From assembly GCA_009823505.1 (NCBI GenBank), contig VZQC01012403.1, positions 1,080,415 to 1,144,414 of the forward strand: a stretch of 64,000 nt of DNA. The letters run 5' to 3'. This document shows, piece after piece, positions 10,715 through 24,080 of this stretch. Every line of letters starts with the position of its first letter. Within the stretch, counting starts at the first letter, position 1. This stretch comes from Rhizomys pruinosus (taxonomy: Eukaryota; Chordata; Mammalia; Rodentia; Spalacidae). The notes under the pieces were generated by a model. It worked only from the letters and a program-made list of their open reading frames with translations. It was not told where the DNA came from and did not search any database. Made by a program: the position numbers and the translations under genes.

Positions 10715-11300
10715 GTTCGTGTCTATTTTTTTATTTATATTGAGGCATAATTTCCTTACATGGTCCCTTTCCCCTGAGGTTTCAATTACCCATGATCAAC
10801 CATGGTTAGAAAAAATTAAATGAGCCAGGCATTAATCCCAGTACTCAGGAGGCAGAGGCAGGCAAATCTCTGTGAGTTCAAGGCCAGCCTGGTCTATATA
10901 GTGAGTTCCACGCCAACTGGGGCTACAGGGAGATCCCATCTCAAAAAGACCCCCCCAAAATTAGAAAACATTAAATGAAAAAAATCAAGAAGTAAAGAAT
11001 TCCTAAGTTTTAAATTGTTCACCATATTCTGAGTCTGACTGCAGCATGATACAATCTCCTGACTTCTTACTCTGTCCAACCTGGAATATGAATCATCCCT
11101 CTGTCCAGTGTGTCTACACTGTATCTGCTACCCACCCATTAGTCACTTAGCAGATGTCTTAAATATCAGATCGGTGGTCATGGTATCACAATGTTTGTAT
11201 TTAAGTAATCCTTATTTTGATAATGATGACTCCAATGCACAAGAGTAGTAGTACTGACTAAACTTTCATGCCAGAGAGAGGGTTAACATTCTAAACTTTA
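10715..11300 (+). mobile_element. Tigger-like DNA transposon relic, split by a B1
   Basis: 'ggtttcaattacccatgatc', 'aagttttaaattgttcacc', 'gaatcatccctctgtccag', 'tagtcacttagcag' and 'tggtatcacaatgtttg' follow, in order, the 5' part of an ancient human/rodent Tigger-class transposon as I recall it. The region just before the former transposase start is near 11230. A B1 sits at 10822-10953. No open transposase frame remains. Confidence 0.55.
10822..10953 (+). mobile_element. B1 SINE
   Basis: 'gagccaggcattaatcccag', 'gagttcaaggccagcctggt' and 'ggggctacagggagatccca', inserted in the Tigger-like relic. Confidence 0.92.
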
Positions 11301-13408
11301 TGATAGCTATGTGTGCATAGAGGAGAAAACAGAGATTTCATTGAGTTCAGTACTATTGGCAGTTTGAGGTATCTGTGGGGGCATCTTGGACCTGTTCCCT
11401 GAAGATGAAGTGAAATGCATGTCTTAAATGTCTACCCAGTGAATGACATCCAGACTCCAGAAAACCCCCTCTTGTGTGTATCCCAGCGGGATTGCTTATT
11501 TCTATCATAACAGAGTGGTGTTCTTAAGTCATTTTAAATTTCATAAACATGGAGTCACGAGCACAGCTCCCACCATTAATGCGTGGACTGAGCACACCCT
11601 CCCCACCCTTCCACATACTGTCCTTCTACTCTAGTCTAAGGAAAGTTAGAAAATCTTAGAGGTTTGAAATGTGGTAGGTATATCTGAACTTTCTATTCAC
11701 ATGAAAATTTTTCATTTCAAGCCTGTCACCAACCTTACAAGATGAGAGAAAATGGAGTTAGATGCTCAAAGATCACAGCTTAAACCCATGGCTCTGAAAT
11801 TCAAGTAACCTCTTCCCAAATACAGTCTGGTGGAGGGAAGTAAATGTTGTCCTTCAACAGCTGTCTAAGTCTAACCCTCCAAGCACCTGGTCTCTCTCAC
11901 AGGGTCTCAAGATGCTGTCACCAGTACAGGGACCAAAAGGAGAGGTGGGGTCTTGCCACCCCTTCTATCCTGGCCATCTAAGATGGGCTCTGCTGAAAGG
12001 CTGCCCCACCGAGCTACAGACTGGTGGATGGACAGTGGGAGATTACTATTAGAGATGGCAGGATGGGCATTCTGTGGACGTGGTCCTTCCGGGAGTTCCA
12101 GCAATGCTGGCCATAGGCATAAAGTTTTATGCCCTGCTCCAGCAGACCTGGTCCCATCACCCGATGATGTTGAAGAATTCCAAATTTGGCTGCTATTTTA
12201 TATTAATTTCCATGTTTAGAGTGGGGGATGCTGTAGCCATTTTAGATGCTGCAGACTCAGACGCCTTTACCTCCCACCTGTACTTGGGGTCAGATATGTA
12301 TTTAATTATTTAAGCACTTTCCAAACATTCGGGGGTAGCAGTACCCACCACTGATGCTTGGAGAACTTACGTGACTCTTCTGCAGAGCTGGCGTGTCTCA
12401 GGAAGCAACCTCACTTATGCCCTCTACGGCCTGGTGCTAGGCCTTCCCCATCCCTGCCTGGCAAGCCCAGGGTGGACTATGAGCACTTCTGGCCAGTGAG
12501 ATGCCCTAGGGCCACTTTGCTTTGCAACAGGCAAGATGAGGCCACTGTTTCCACATCGCATTTCAGGGCAAGGTAACTGGCTTACACTCCCTCTTCAAAA
12601 CTTGCTTCTTGAAAAAAAATAATAAAAAACTTGTGTCTTGGTCTGGTCCACCTTAGAGTCACTTTGTGTGTGTGCCAGTGGCCTGCTGGGACTTCCATTT
12701 TGAGGTCTTGCTATGTTCTCTGGGTATGGGCACCTGCAGAACCTTTTCTCATCCTCCAAAGATCCTTTTGGAGAAAGAGACTACTGAGATCCTGTATTTC
12801 AGATGAGAAAACTGAACCCTGCGAGGTTAATGAGCTTACCAGCTAGGATGAGTAGCTCCTCCCCAACTTGCTGTTGCCCAAAGCCTTCCACAACAGGTGG
12901 AACTGCTTGGTCTCAAACCTCCAGAGCTGTTGAACCCTGTAGGCACTTGGCATATTTGTGTGCCCAACCAGGATCCAGGCAACAGAAGAGGAGAGCCATC
13001 ATCCCAGGAAGAAAAAGCCAAGCCCAGAGGCAAGGGCAAGAAGTTGCAGGCCCCTCCAGCAACTGCAGGCAACCAAAGGCTGGGCCTGTCTCATACCCAT
13101 AGGCAAGGGAGGAGGAGATGGGCCATGGTATCAGGCAGATGATGCAGGCTGTAGTGTGGGGAGGAACAGGCCCTGAAGGCAGGGGGAGAGAGGGCCTTAG
13201 GTCTATGCCATCTGTAGAGCATGAGGAAGACAATGAGAACTCTCAGAACAGATCTGCCTAGAGTACTCACCCTTGGCCTCAGTCAGTTAGGTTCCTCCAT
13301 AGCTAGACATTCTGTCCTGGATGCCACCTGCAGGTTGGGCAGTGGCTAACCAAATCCCCATCACCCATGCATAGAGTTTAAGAACCAGGATATTTAAGAA
13401 CATAGGCT
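11301..13408. other. Mostly unique intronic stretch with MIR traces
   Basis: No exon or young repeat is visible over 2.1 kb. MIR-like cores occur near 11720-11810 ('gagagaaaatggagttagat', 'gatcacagctt') and near 12795-12845. Several overlapping open frames of 60-106 codons in a GC-richer part (11900-13230) on both strands have no domain and no splice-flanked structure. Confidence 0.45.
12795..12845 (+). repeat. MIR core-like fragment
   Basis: 'cagatgagaaaactgaaccc' followed by 'gaggttaatgagcttacc' matches the MIR core pattern (gatgaggaaactgaggc...gaggttaag). Confidence 0.55.
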
Positions 13409-13640
13409 AAGCGGGTAGAGATGACTCAGAGGCTAGGAGAACTACCTGCTCTTATAGAGTACCTGGGTTTGATTCTCAGGACCCACATAGCCGCTAACAA
13501 CCATCCATAACTCTAGTTCCAGGGAAATCCAGCACCCTCTGCTGACTTGCACAGGCATTACACTATACGGGTGCACTAACACATGTGCAGGCAATACACT
13601 CATACACATAAAATAAAAATAGTAAATAAAACTTTTAAAA
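13409..13640 (+). mobile_element. B2-family SINE, old
   Basis: Diverged B2: 'ctgggtttgattctcaggac', 'ccataactctagttccaggg' and the tail 'cacataaaataaaaatag'. Confidence 0.88.
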
Positions 13641-13649
13641 AAGAACATA

Positions 13650-13789
13650 TCGGAAATGGCATAGGCTTTTAATTCCAGCACTTTGGAGGGAGAGGCAGAA
13701 GTAGGCAGATTCCTGTTAGTTTGAGGCCAAGCTGGTCTACATTGTAAGTTCCAGGCCAGCTGAGGATACAGGGAGACCCTGACTTGTCT
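13650..13789 (+). mobile_element. B1 SINE, diverged
   Basis: 'aggcttttaattccagcact', 'gaggccaagctggtctacat' and 'caggccagctgaggatacag'. Confidence 0.85.
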
Positions 13790-14929
13790 ACTACCCCTGT
13801 CCCTGGTCCATAGATTACTGCGGCCCTAGGCCCATGTGCCAGGAAAAAAGGCTGTTGTGCCCAGGAGATAAGAGCTGGGAATTCAAACCCCTCCTTCTTT
13901 CTGCTCTGCTTCCCAAATACCTCAGAGCAGCTGACAGGAAAACAAGTTTCTCTCCTCATGGAAGGTGCCCAATGTTCATAACATTAATATTGAACATTCA
14001 TGGCACAGGTGCTATTAGACACCAGGCCAGAGGAGTGCCAGCCTGGCCTCGTAGCCCCAGACAAGTGAAGCATTAGGCATGACCTTGTTTGAAGATGGCA
14101 GTAAATGACTGATTTGCAGGACAGAAATAAACTAGGTCAAGCCTAGGCAGGAGGACGCCTTGACTCCCTGACCCAGGCAGCTTGGGCCCCTGTTCTGCAT
14201 TTGCTGAAATTATCAGCAGCCTCAATGATTGCTTAACCAAGAGTAGAGACTGTATTGATCTAGGCTAATGGCTTATAGGAAGGCCAAAAATGAAATTTAT
14301 AATTGATACTGAATCACATCGACTCGCCTTCTGCAGGCTTTTGGTAAATGGGTGAAAGGGAATGGAAAAAGCTGTAAGTGCTGAGGATTCCTGTGTTAGC
14401 AGCTCCTAGATAGAGTTCAGAAGTGGGGGTGCTTGAAGAAGCTGGGCTTGCTGAGCTAAGCAACAGTACCAGCACCATTCCCCAGCAGACCTCCACCAGC
14501 CAAGGACACGCATTCCTTCCATCCTTAACACAGTCTGGAAAGTGGGCAGGATTTAGTGTTTCACTCCCCTTTGTAGGTGAAAATCTGGGGTTCCCAGAGG
14601 CTGCTGGGCCTCGGGCTTCCAGATCCTGGTCTCCTCTCCTGAGCTGCCAAGCTAGGAAATGGTAGCAAACTGCAGTTCTGTATTTCCAGGCCCCTGCTTG
14701 CTTCTTCTCTGTTGTAGACACAGAATCAGCAAGCTCATCATGCCCTTGACTGCATAATGTGGATGTAGGCTAATGTGGATGTAGGCTGTGGGTAGAATTC
14801 CCATTGGGAACCTTGGTGGGAACTCAAAGAATGGTTTCTTCAAGGTCAGAGTTGAGAGGCTGGAAGCCCAGCAGATGTCCTGGGTTCTGATTCCTCCCTG
14901 TCTTCCTGTTCTTCTACTGGGTACTTCCC
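13790..14929. other. Unassigned intronic stretch
   Basis: No recognised exon or repeat in 1.1 kb. A 135-codon minus-strand frame (14314-14721) has low-complexity Ser-rich text and no domain. Confidence 0.4.

Positions 14930-14979
<50 letters not shown>
14930..14979. repeat. (CA)n microsatellite
   Basis: About 24 uninterrupted CA units. Confidence 0.97.
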
Positions 14980-14980
<1 letters not shown>

Positions 14981-15240
14981 CACCTTCATTCACTCACTCA
15001 CCTCAGCCTCAACTCTGGCCTCTCGCCTCCTCCAACTGCCTTGTCCTCCCCTTGACTCCATATTACCAGCTTTCTGCTTGTCCTTCCTTTGTAGATGTCA
15101 AGATGAGAGCAGTGTTTGGCTGTTGCTCCCTGTTTAGCTTTGACAGGCAGGCCCCACCCCACCCCAGTCTGGGTGTCACCTGAGCTCCACCACACTCTCT
15201 TGTCAAAGAGCAGGCTAGAGCCAACCAGGATAACTCTCTC

Positions 15241-15397
15241 TTTTTTTTATTTTTGTCTTTTTTTTTGAGACAGTGTCTCCCTTTAGCCCCAGCTGGCCTG
15301 AAACTCACTATGTAGACCAGGTTGGCCTTGAATTCAGAGATCCACCTGCCTCTGCTTCTCAAGTGCTGGGATTAAAGGCGTGTGCCGCCACGCCCAG
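15241..15397 (-). mobile_element. B1 SINE
   Basis: T-rich tail, then 'gagacagtgtctcccttta', 'accaggttggccttgaattc' and 'gggattaaaggcgtgtgccg' on the reverse strand. Confidence 0.92.
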
Positions 15398-15455
15398 AAA
15401 ACTTATAAGAATGTGATCTTTTATACTGACTTTTAAATCGTTATGAATATTTCCA

Positions 15456-15700
15456 GGGGCTGGAGAGATAGCCTAGCGGTTAAGAGCACCAACTGCTCTT
15501 GCAGAGGGCCTGGGATCGATCCCCAGCACCCACATGGCGGCTAAGAACTGTCTGTAACTCCAATTCCAGGAGAACTCCAGTTCCAGGGGAATCTGACACC
15601 CTCTTCTGACCTCCGAGGCATTGCACGACACCAGGTGCACAAACCTACATGCAGACAGTACATTCATACACATGTAAAAATAAATAAAATTTAAAAAAAT
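15456..15700 (+). mobile_element. B2-family SINE (duplicated-body subfamily)
   Basis: 'ggggctggagagatagccta' head and the 'ccaggagaactccagttcca' internal duplication, as in the copy at 5058. Well preserved. Confidence 0.94.
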
Positions 15701-17440
15701 TAATTGATAGTTTCGAGGATAGGTGTTCATGCAAAATTCTCCAGGCACTGAAGGGAGTCGCATTAGGAAGGTCTGGCTGGCTCTCCAGTCCTGGGGAAGA
15801 GAGGGGACCTAGGGAAGAGCGGATGTCCAAACAGAGCCCAGGAAGAATGCTAAGAAACGGGCAACGATAACAAAAAAATAATAATAGGGCCAGGCATAGC
15901 CACGATGTAATAAATCATCTGCCACTGCAGCTGACTCCCAGGACAGCACAGGACCCCGCAGAGCCCTTGGACCTTGGCTGCAAATCACATTAACTTTGTA
16001 AAACCATCCTGCTGACCCCTCCCCAGTGTCCTTCCACTACCTCACTCCTCTCTTCTCAATCAATCTTTCGACCTCAATACTTATCCTTTAAATCAATTCA
16101 GCTCTGAGATCCATCTTGCCATCTCCCCAGCCCACTTTAAAAATGCCATCTACTTTCATAAATCACTTGTGTTACTGCTGAGGCTCGAGTTCAGGGTCTG
16201 TACTTCCAGAATTGCAAACACAGACCCCAGCAGGACCTTTGCAGACCACCCAACCCCAGTGCACATGGTCCAGAGGAGAGATGTCTCAGTGATTGTTGAA
16301 GCTGAGCTAGTGCCAGCCTTATCAAAAGCTCTTGAAAGCAATCGAATGTGTTCAGGAAGGGTCTCTGAAGTAGACCTGATAGGGTGACTGGCATGCAGTT
16401 TTTATTAAAGAGATGCCCTCCGGAGGCAAGATGAAGGGCTGGGGAAGCAGAGCGGACACTGGAAGGGTAGACCCAAGCCATAAAAGGAGGTCTCAGTCTA
16501 AGCCCCAGTGAACTCTGCTTTGGCCGTGGGCTACCTGCAGAGATGACATAAATTCCCAGGCATTCCCAATTCCCCCAGCGTAGAGAAAAACGAGTTTCAG
16601 AAGCCCAAGGGCAGTCTTGTGAAATGCTGGCCATCCTGAGTCTCCTCTTGGGAATGGGCTGTGTCTAAAGTGAAGCCCAGAGGAAGAGAAGGGAGTCTGC
16701 ATACCCGAAAAGACATCCCAGAGAATTTGGGAAGAGCTGTGGCCCAACCCACTGTGGAAGGCGTCTTTGAGCATCCTCGGAGCAATTACTAAGAATCAGT
16801 AGCTACCCCAGGTGAGTGATTGCCGGGCCGCATCCAGGCCCCCGACAGGCCGGAGGAGATCCAGGCCCACCAAGGGCTCACCACCGAGTCCCATCATTCA
16901 CAGCTCCCTAACTAATCCCTGGCATGGCTGGTCACAGATAGGCCATGTCCAGGCGTCTGCCAGGGTTTTCTTGCTGTGTTCTGATGTGTGTGGTAGTAAT
17001 CTGTCCCCTGCCTCAGTGCTCCTGGCAGGCAGAGGCTGGACCTTTCCTGCTCCCTGTTGTGGTCAGAGCCACATGTGATGATAGTCATGTGTAAAACTCA
17101 AGCATTTATCAAATTACTGATCTGTTTGTTGTTCCAGCTCCATTCCAAAAAGCTTTCACTTTAAATGCTTCACTCTATATAAACAGCATGAATGCTACAG
17201 TATTAAATGCAGCTCTATCCTTCTTTCCTCAAACATAACTGTTAGGTGGGTTATATTCCTCGGCAGACCTTGCTCTGTACAAAAACCTGCAGTCCTCTAA
17301 AACGCATGGTGGTGTCTTTTGTTTGATGATGCCTTTTGTTTGTGGTAGGTGATTTTTCTCCCCTTTCTTGTGTTTCTTGCCCCATTCTGTAACTCTGCAG
17401 ATTGCTTTCCTCGAATTCTGTGATAGAATTTAAGCACAGA
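15701..17440. other. Unassigned SINE-poor intronic stretch
   Basis: 1.7 kb without a recognised young repeat. Overlapping frames at 16156-16785 (up to 147 codons on the minus strand) have no domain and no splice context. Confidence 0.4.
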
Positions 17441-17441
17441 C

Positions 17442-17735
17442 ATCTCTCCATATTTATGGCTTCTGCATCCTCAGATTCAACCAACTGTAGAATGAAAATC
17501 AAAAATAACTGCATCAGTGCTGACCTAGTAGAGGCTTTTTTAATCCGAATTTCCTAAAAGATGTGGTACAGCAGCTGTCGACACAGCATTTGCATTGTAT
17601 TAGATATTGTAAGGAATCTAGATATGATTGAAAATATCTGGAAGGATTATGTAAGTGTTAGGCAAATTCTGTCATTTTATATAAGGAACTTGGCCTCTGA
17701 GGATTTGGGAATACCCAGGGGATCTTAGAACTAAT
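17442..17735 (+). mobile_element. Tigger/MER2-like DNA-transposon relic
   Basis: 'tctgcatcctcagattcaac', 'gcatttgcattgtattagat', 'tcattttatataaggaactt' and 'cccaggggatcttagaact' follow the order of the same short DNA-transposon consensus that is seen at 39592 and 60655. Confidence 0.6.
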
Positions 17736-20729
17736 CCCAGGTATGACTATAAATGGTAAAGTAAAAATGGGAAATAGGAGAGTTCGGGGCTATGCATCTT
17801 AATGTTGACCTCAGGGAAATGGATTTGAATGAAGAGTGGGGAGGCTGAGACACAGAGGAAGCTCTAATGGCTTCAGGGGATGATGTGGTACAAGCACAGA
17901 GGTCACCTCTGCAGAGGACAGTGTGGTGGGGGCCAGGCTCAGAGAAGAACCGTGACTGAGTCCCGAGGATTGCTACGAGCCACAGCGATGGTGGAGTTTT
18001 CATAGGGAGCAGCTGGTTCTAAAGTCTCCTGTTTGAAAACTCACTGGTGCCCCCTGCAAGAGATTACAGTAGGGTGGGGAATCAGGAGGGGCGGCAACAG
18101 CAGTGATCCCAAGAAGGAGGAACAGCAGGCCTAAGGGTGGGAAAGCCGTGACAGGAACAGGTGTCAGGAAAGGACAAGACCAGAAGTTTACATTTCCAGC
18201 TTAGGATGCTGGTGATGTCAGAAAGACAGGGTTACACGTGATCTCAAGTTTAGAGTCAAGCTCCATGTACATGGATGGCATTTAAATCCATGAGACAGTG
18301 TACACAGATGTGCAGCCAGGAACCAGCCCCAGACATTCAAGGTGACTAGTCTGAAAAATCCAGCAACAGTGTGTGGTGCCTGATGAAAGAAAGGTAGAAG
18401 GGTGCTGTTGGGACCCCAGGGTTGAAAGTGGCCCCTGGGTGGGAGGGCAGGGCCAGTAAGGCAAGTGTTTTAGAGTGGCCAAGAAACCAGATGGTGGACT
18501 TAATCCTGGGACTGAGTGTGTAGGTGTCACTGCAGACCTTAAATAGAGCACTTTGGGTAGACAGAGGCTCGAGAGGCCTGACTGAAATGTGTAGTTAAAA
18601 AAAAAACAACAACAACAACAAAAACAAAACAAAAAAACAGTAGCAAAAGGAAGCAAGGGTCAAGGACGAATCAGACAGAAGGGAGCTCCCTGCATTAGGG
18701 AGAGCGCGTCCTTCCATCTCAAATTCTCTTCAATACCAGCATGACAGCCTGTGTGTGAACATTCCGCTCTGCACAGGGCCATTTCCTGCTGAACAGCATT
18801 CAGGTTTCTGCATTGTCAGCTAACAGTGGGCATCTTTACATGTTGCCAGCCAGGCTTGGGGTTCTTTCAGTGGGAGAGACAGGAAAAACAGAAATTGCTG
18901 ACTTACAAACATCACACAATTTTCACAAGTTGCCCAGCTCTCCACTACCTAGTGACTTAGATGGCATTCAAAGCTTTACCTGTGTAAAGGACACAGAGCG
19001 TTGCCATTTGCATTGCCTGGGTGACAGTTGGAGTTCCACACCTTAGTTTGTCTCCATTGGTCATTGGCCTGTCATCTTCTGTGTGTTGTCTCTTGGATTC
19101 TTTAATTTCCTCACTGGGAGAAGCCGTCACTCCCACTTTTGTGAGGAAGAGAATGTGAATGTGTCACCTGTCCCCTCGTGCTGCCTGGCGTGCCGGGGTG
19201 GACCACACAGCAGCTCTGTGCTCTGCTCTAATAAGAAGCAAACCTTTGAGACTTGAATTCCACTTGTCCACACCAGGCCCTGACCTCTTGCGTATACATC
19301 CACTTGTGCCTGTTTCCCTGACTGGACTGGCCAAGGGGAGCTATCTATCATCTTGCTGACTCTTAAGCATCCTCCTTAGCTAGTGACCCTTGTCCTCCAC
19401 TGTGGCTGGCCTGGGAAGGATTATGAGTCCCTCAGTAACAAGCACCCAATCCCAGCTTGGCCATATCAGAACAATGTTCTGAGGTAAGTGCTTGTCTCCT
19501 GAGTCAAAATTCCATCTTCTGAGAAACTGGGGTCATTCTGAGGAATATTTGCTGTGACTTGTCACCCAGCTGGTCTCAGCCCTGGCAGTAGCAGACACCT
19601 CTGCTGGTCCATCTTTCTATTGCCCACTCACCTCAGCCAAACCCTGTTTACATACTGAATCTCATCTTTCCCCTACACCAGCCAGAGAAGAAAGCATACT
19701 CCCTCCATCTACCACCATCTATCACCCCCTAGTGTGACTAGAACTGAGTCCATTAATATCCAGTGGCTGGGAAAGTTCCTAGGACCCCGTTCCCTCTCAC
19801 CAGACTGTGGAGGGTTCAGCATAGTCTGGGCCAGGCTACCCTGACACAGGACACCTCCAGGCAGCAGTGAGGTGGGGTGCAGTCAGCAATGAGCACAGAG
19901 GACTGTAGGATAACAGATGGCCTCTGGAAACTCTAACAAGCCCTGTAAGCCAGGTGCCTAGAGCAGGGAGGGGCCTGCTCACACCTGTAGGGCCCCTGCC
20001 ACACCCATCTGTGCCTCCTTACCTCCTGCCATACCTAAGATGGCTTCTCACACCACACCTGAGCACAGGCTTCTGTCCTGGCACTTGCAGATTCTCCCTA
20101 TCTCACTCCTCCCCTCACCTGAGATTATCTCTGGCCTTAACCATGGATATTCAGGTCCTTCCCCTCTAAGGCCTTCTTCTTCTCCCAGCTCCTTGTAAGA
20201 TATGGTCCAGAACAAGTTCTCTGTGTTCTTTTAAATGTGTGTATATGTGTTTATGCACTCACATGCATATATACACGTGTGTATATGTGTTTATGCACGC
20301 ACACATGTATATCTACATGTGGTACTGGCACATGCAACCCTGCAGTGCTATGCTCCACCCTTATCCCTTCCACATTCTTCCTCCGCATCCCCTCCTCCAC
20401 TCCCTCACCCAAGTCTCTCTATATATATAGGGCCACCCTGATGCATCCTCCACCAAGAAACCAGAGGCCTTCACTGTCCTGCCCAGCACTCAGGCCTCAG
20501 CCTTTCCTCCAGGACTCTATGCCACTACCCGGTGGCTCTGCCGTGTCTCTGGTCACTCTTGCCCATGTTTCCCACACACGGCCCTGCCCCTTCCATCCAT
20601 CATGGCAGCTCTCTGGATTCTCACCAGTCCCTTCTTACTCCCTGTATGGGCTCCCTGTGACATGTCACAGAGCCCTGCAGCAGTTTCTTGAGGGGTTATT
20701 GAACTGGCCCTGAAGACTTCAAATGCAGA

Positions 20730-20990
20730 TTACAGAGCAGGTTACATCACCTGCCTGTCCTGTGACCTCAAGCAACTGTCTCAACTTCTGCAGACTTCAG
20801 CTCACACATTTGTAGGAAGAAAGTCATGGCATTTGTATCAAAAGTTAATAATGGATAAGAATTATTACACGCTATGCATGGGACAAGAAGACCCATGCAT
20901 AGCGTGTAATAATAGCTAAGCCCATGAAGCAGCAACTGTTAATTCTACTATAACAATTATTATTCGTCACTTACTGAGCACCTCCTATAT
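20730..20990. repeat. MIR-like ancient SINE traces around a hairpin
   Basis: 'gtgacctcaagcaactgtct' and 'ttactgagcacctcctata' resemble opposite parts of MIR elements, suggesting one or two old copies. The hairpin at 20861-20913 lies between them. Confidence 0.45.
20861..20913. repeat. Perfect 22-bp inverted repeat with 9-nt loop
   Basis: Bases 20861-20882 and 20892-20913 are exact reverse complements (22 of 22), separated by ACAAGAAGA. Pairing stops immediately outside. Each arm contains the palindrome ATGCAT. As DNA it can form a cruciform; as RNA a short perfect stem. Confidence 0.97.
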
Positions 20991-21046
20991 AATCTATAAT
21001 CTAATATGTAGCCACCTCTTGACAACCCAGCGTTCTCTGTCCCACC

Positions 21047-21047
21047 C

Positions 21048-21083
<36 letters not shown>
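21047..21083. repeat. (CA)n microsatellite
   Basis: About 18 CA units. Confidence 0.97.
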
Positions 21084-21086
<3 letters not shown>

Positions 21087-22100
21087 CACTCAGGAGGGAG
21101 CTGGGTTCCCTTCTGGTCTTCCCTCCCCAGCCCACCTCCCTCTGCTCCAGGAAGGAACTGTTCCCCCTCCATCATTCCATGGTCTCAAAGGCATCCTGAG
21201 CCCAGCTCTGGGTATAGGGATGAATGTGACATCCTTGCTCCCCCAGAGAGCAGCAAGCAGCTACCTAAACAAACATCACACAGAAAGCTGTTATCAACTA
21301 ATGTTAAAGGTGAGGTTAAAGGAGGTGAGGGCTCTGAAGGGCCACATGGAGGGAGGTACCTGGAATGGGAAGACGGGATTCTGACCGTGCAGTGAGCCCA
21401 GGGCCATGCCGATGGGCAGCTGTCTGGTCTGACCAGAGCCTGAGGCAGTGATCATATTGCAATCCCTCAGCTACCTGGAAATTCAGATTCTAAGCCCTTT
21501 TCCTCAGATGTTTAGTTAAGCAGATGTAGAGATGGGTGTCTAAGCACCCCAGGTACAGGTGCATGCCATGAGACTGCTGGGCAGCTGGTTGAGTTGGGAG
21601 GTGTGTGGGCACATGGAATGTGCTATGAATTGATCTAGGCAGGGGTGGAGTTTACTCTGTGTATCACAAAGATTGTAACTAGATTTGGAGAAAGGATAAG
21701 ATTGTCAGACTTGAGTTTAGGAACCTCAGAATTTTCCTGAAGGGGTTAGTACTCTGGCCTGAAGCCATGTAAACTCAGAGTCTTGGGCTGTGCTGCCTGC
21801 CAGCTTCAGGCCATGGCCTGAGCCTCTGCAAACAGTAAAATGTAACTTGTTGACAAAGGACGTGACAGTCAGGCAGAGCACTTCCTTGGCCACTGCATAG
21901 ATATTTGGAAGAATCCTGTCAGGCTACTTCCTAGGCAATGATCATTATATTTGATTTGATTCTGTAAAGGGGTCAGGACCGTTGGGTTTGAAAACTAATT
22001 GCCAATAGAGTTCAAGGTTTGCAGGGAGGTGATCCGCAGCAGCTCCAATGCATGACACTGAAGTCCCAGGGGAAGAGCTGAGCAGAAATAAAGGATTCGA

Positions 22101-22670
<570 letters not shown>

Positions 22671-22674
22671 AGAA

Positions 22675-24080
22675 AGAAAGGAAGGAAGGATTCATCATGG
22701 GGGCGTGAGCCCAGCGACCAGAAGTAGGACTTCTGGGGAAGACGGGGTGTGGGGCCAGAGGAGGTAGTCTTGAGTATAGAAGTAAGCAATTGGGATCTGC
22801 AGAAGGACAAGCTTCTAGAAGCAGAGGGTGACAGTATCTGAGTCAGCAGGTGAGCAGAGCTAGAATCATCCTATTGGGTTTTATTAGAGCATCTTGGGAG
22901 AGACCAAAGTCTCCACACAGGAGGTTGGTAGTGCATGCTCGGTAAAGACCAGAAGCAGATACTGATAGAGACTGGGCTGCCTTATCAGTACATGCTTTCC
23001 AAGGACAAGGGTGACAGAACTAATTACCTGCTGCACGTGCTGAAGTTAATCAAGGAGACAGCAAGGATAGATCAATGCCATCTCTCTACATACCTGAGGC
23101 CCACCTGCCCTGAAGTGGGCTCACATCATGGTCATCCTTCAAAGCCTGACCTGGAGACCCCTCTCCTGCAGTGGCTCTTCAGAAATCTGCAGCCTGATAG
23201 TTTACACTTTCTTTTCAAGCCCCCTTCACTGTGACTCTCTTGGGCTCCAACGGGGATATCAGCTCTGAATTCTGCACTGTACTTGGCAGGGCTCTGTCAG
23301 TTTATGAGGAAGGGAAGACGGAGGGAAGGAGGGGGAGGGAGGGAGACCCTGCTTATGAGGAGAGAACCCCAAACTTTAAGGCTGGTGAAGTTTACCATCC
23401 TCCTGGTAAACCTCCTTGCCCCATGCCTCCTCCACAAGTCCAGTCAGTTCTGAGGCTTTAGCTTGTCAATGCCTGGTTTAAATATTTACAGAACCAAATA
23501 AATTGATTAAAGGAAGAGCTGAAGACAGGAACAGTGATTATTAATAAATCATACCAGTGATGATTTTCCTTGTGAGAAGCTTTGTGGGGTTGATAAGTAA
23601 TATCCATGTGATTGATGATCTGGGAAGAAACCTGTGCTGGTTTGGCAGCCAGTGTAGACTACACAGGAAGAGCCTCCATGGGGAAGTTCAGGGCATTGGA
23701 GCTCCTCACCTTCCAAGAAGGCTGGTGCCCAGAGCTTGCCAATCAGGGCACAGAATCTCTCCTCTCTTCTGTGTGATGACACATTAAGATGCCTGCAGGC
23801 CAGTCATGTGGTCAGCCAAGCAGTCACTTATCACCTGTGTTGCCAAGCTTAGCATTTGTGGGTACGTAGGCTCCAGCCCAGAGACCTCACCTTCCTAAAC
23901 AGTCATCTGGCATTTACAGACCTCACCAACTCAGGAGAGTTCCACTATGCTGATTAGACATGAGACTGTGAGCTTCCTGCTATGAGCTGCCCTGCTTGGG
24001 ATGCTGTAGGGATGTGGGAGAAAGAGCAGGTGCGTGTCTACTGGAATGAGCTAGTTTTGGAAGATTAAAAAAAAAAAAAA
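22675..24080. other. Unassigned intronic stretch
   Basis: No exon recognised. A purine-rich patch with GGGA repeats lies at 23310-23345. Confidence 0.4.

Larger units (their letters stand above)
17736..22100. other. Long SINE-poor intronic stretch
   Basis: 4.4 kb with no B1 or B2 copy, unusual for this window. It holds an A-rich (AAC)n at 18597-18636, a CA array at 21048-21083, a MIR trace with a perfect hairpin near 20730-20990 and an imperfect 42-bp tandem duplication near 20237-20325. No exon recognised. The low SINE density could mean selection against insertion or simply chance. Confidence 0.45.

Noticed and set aside
14788..15183. 131-codon plus-strand frame
   Set aside because: It includes the translated CA repeat (Thr-His runs) and has no domain.
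16191..16634. 147-codon minus-strand frame
   Set aside because: It overlaps other frames of similar length on both strands and shows no motif, splice signals or repeat-protein features.
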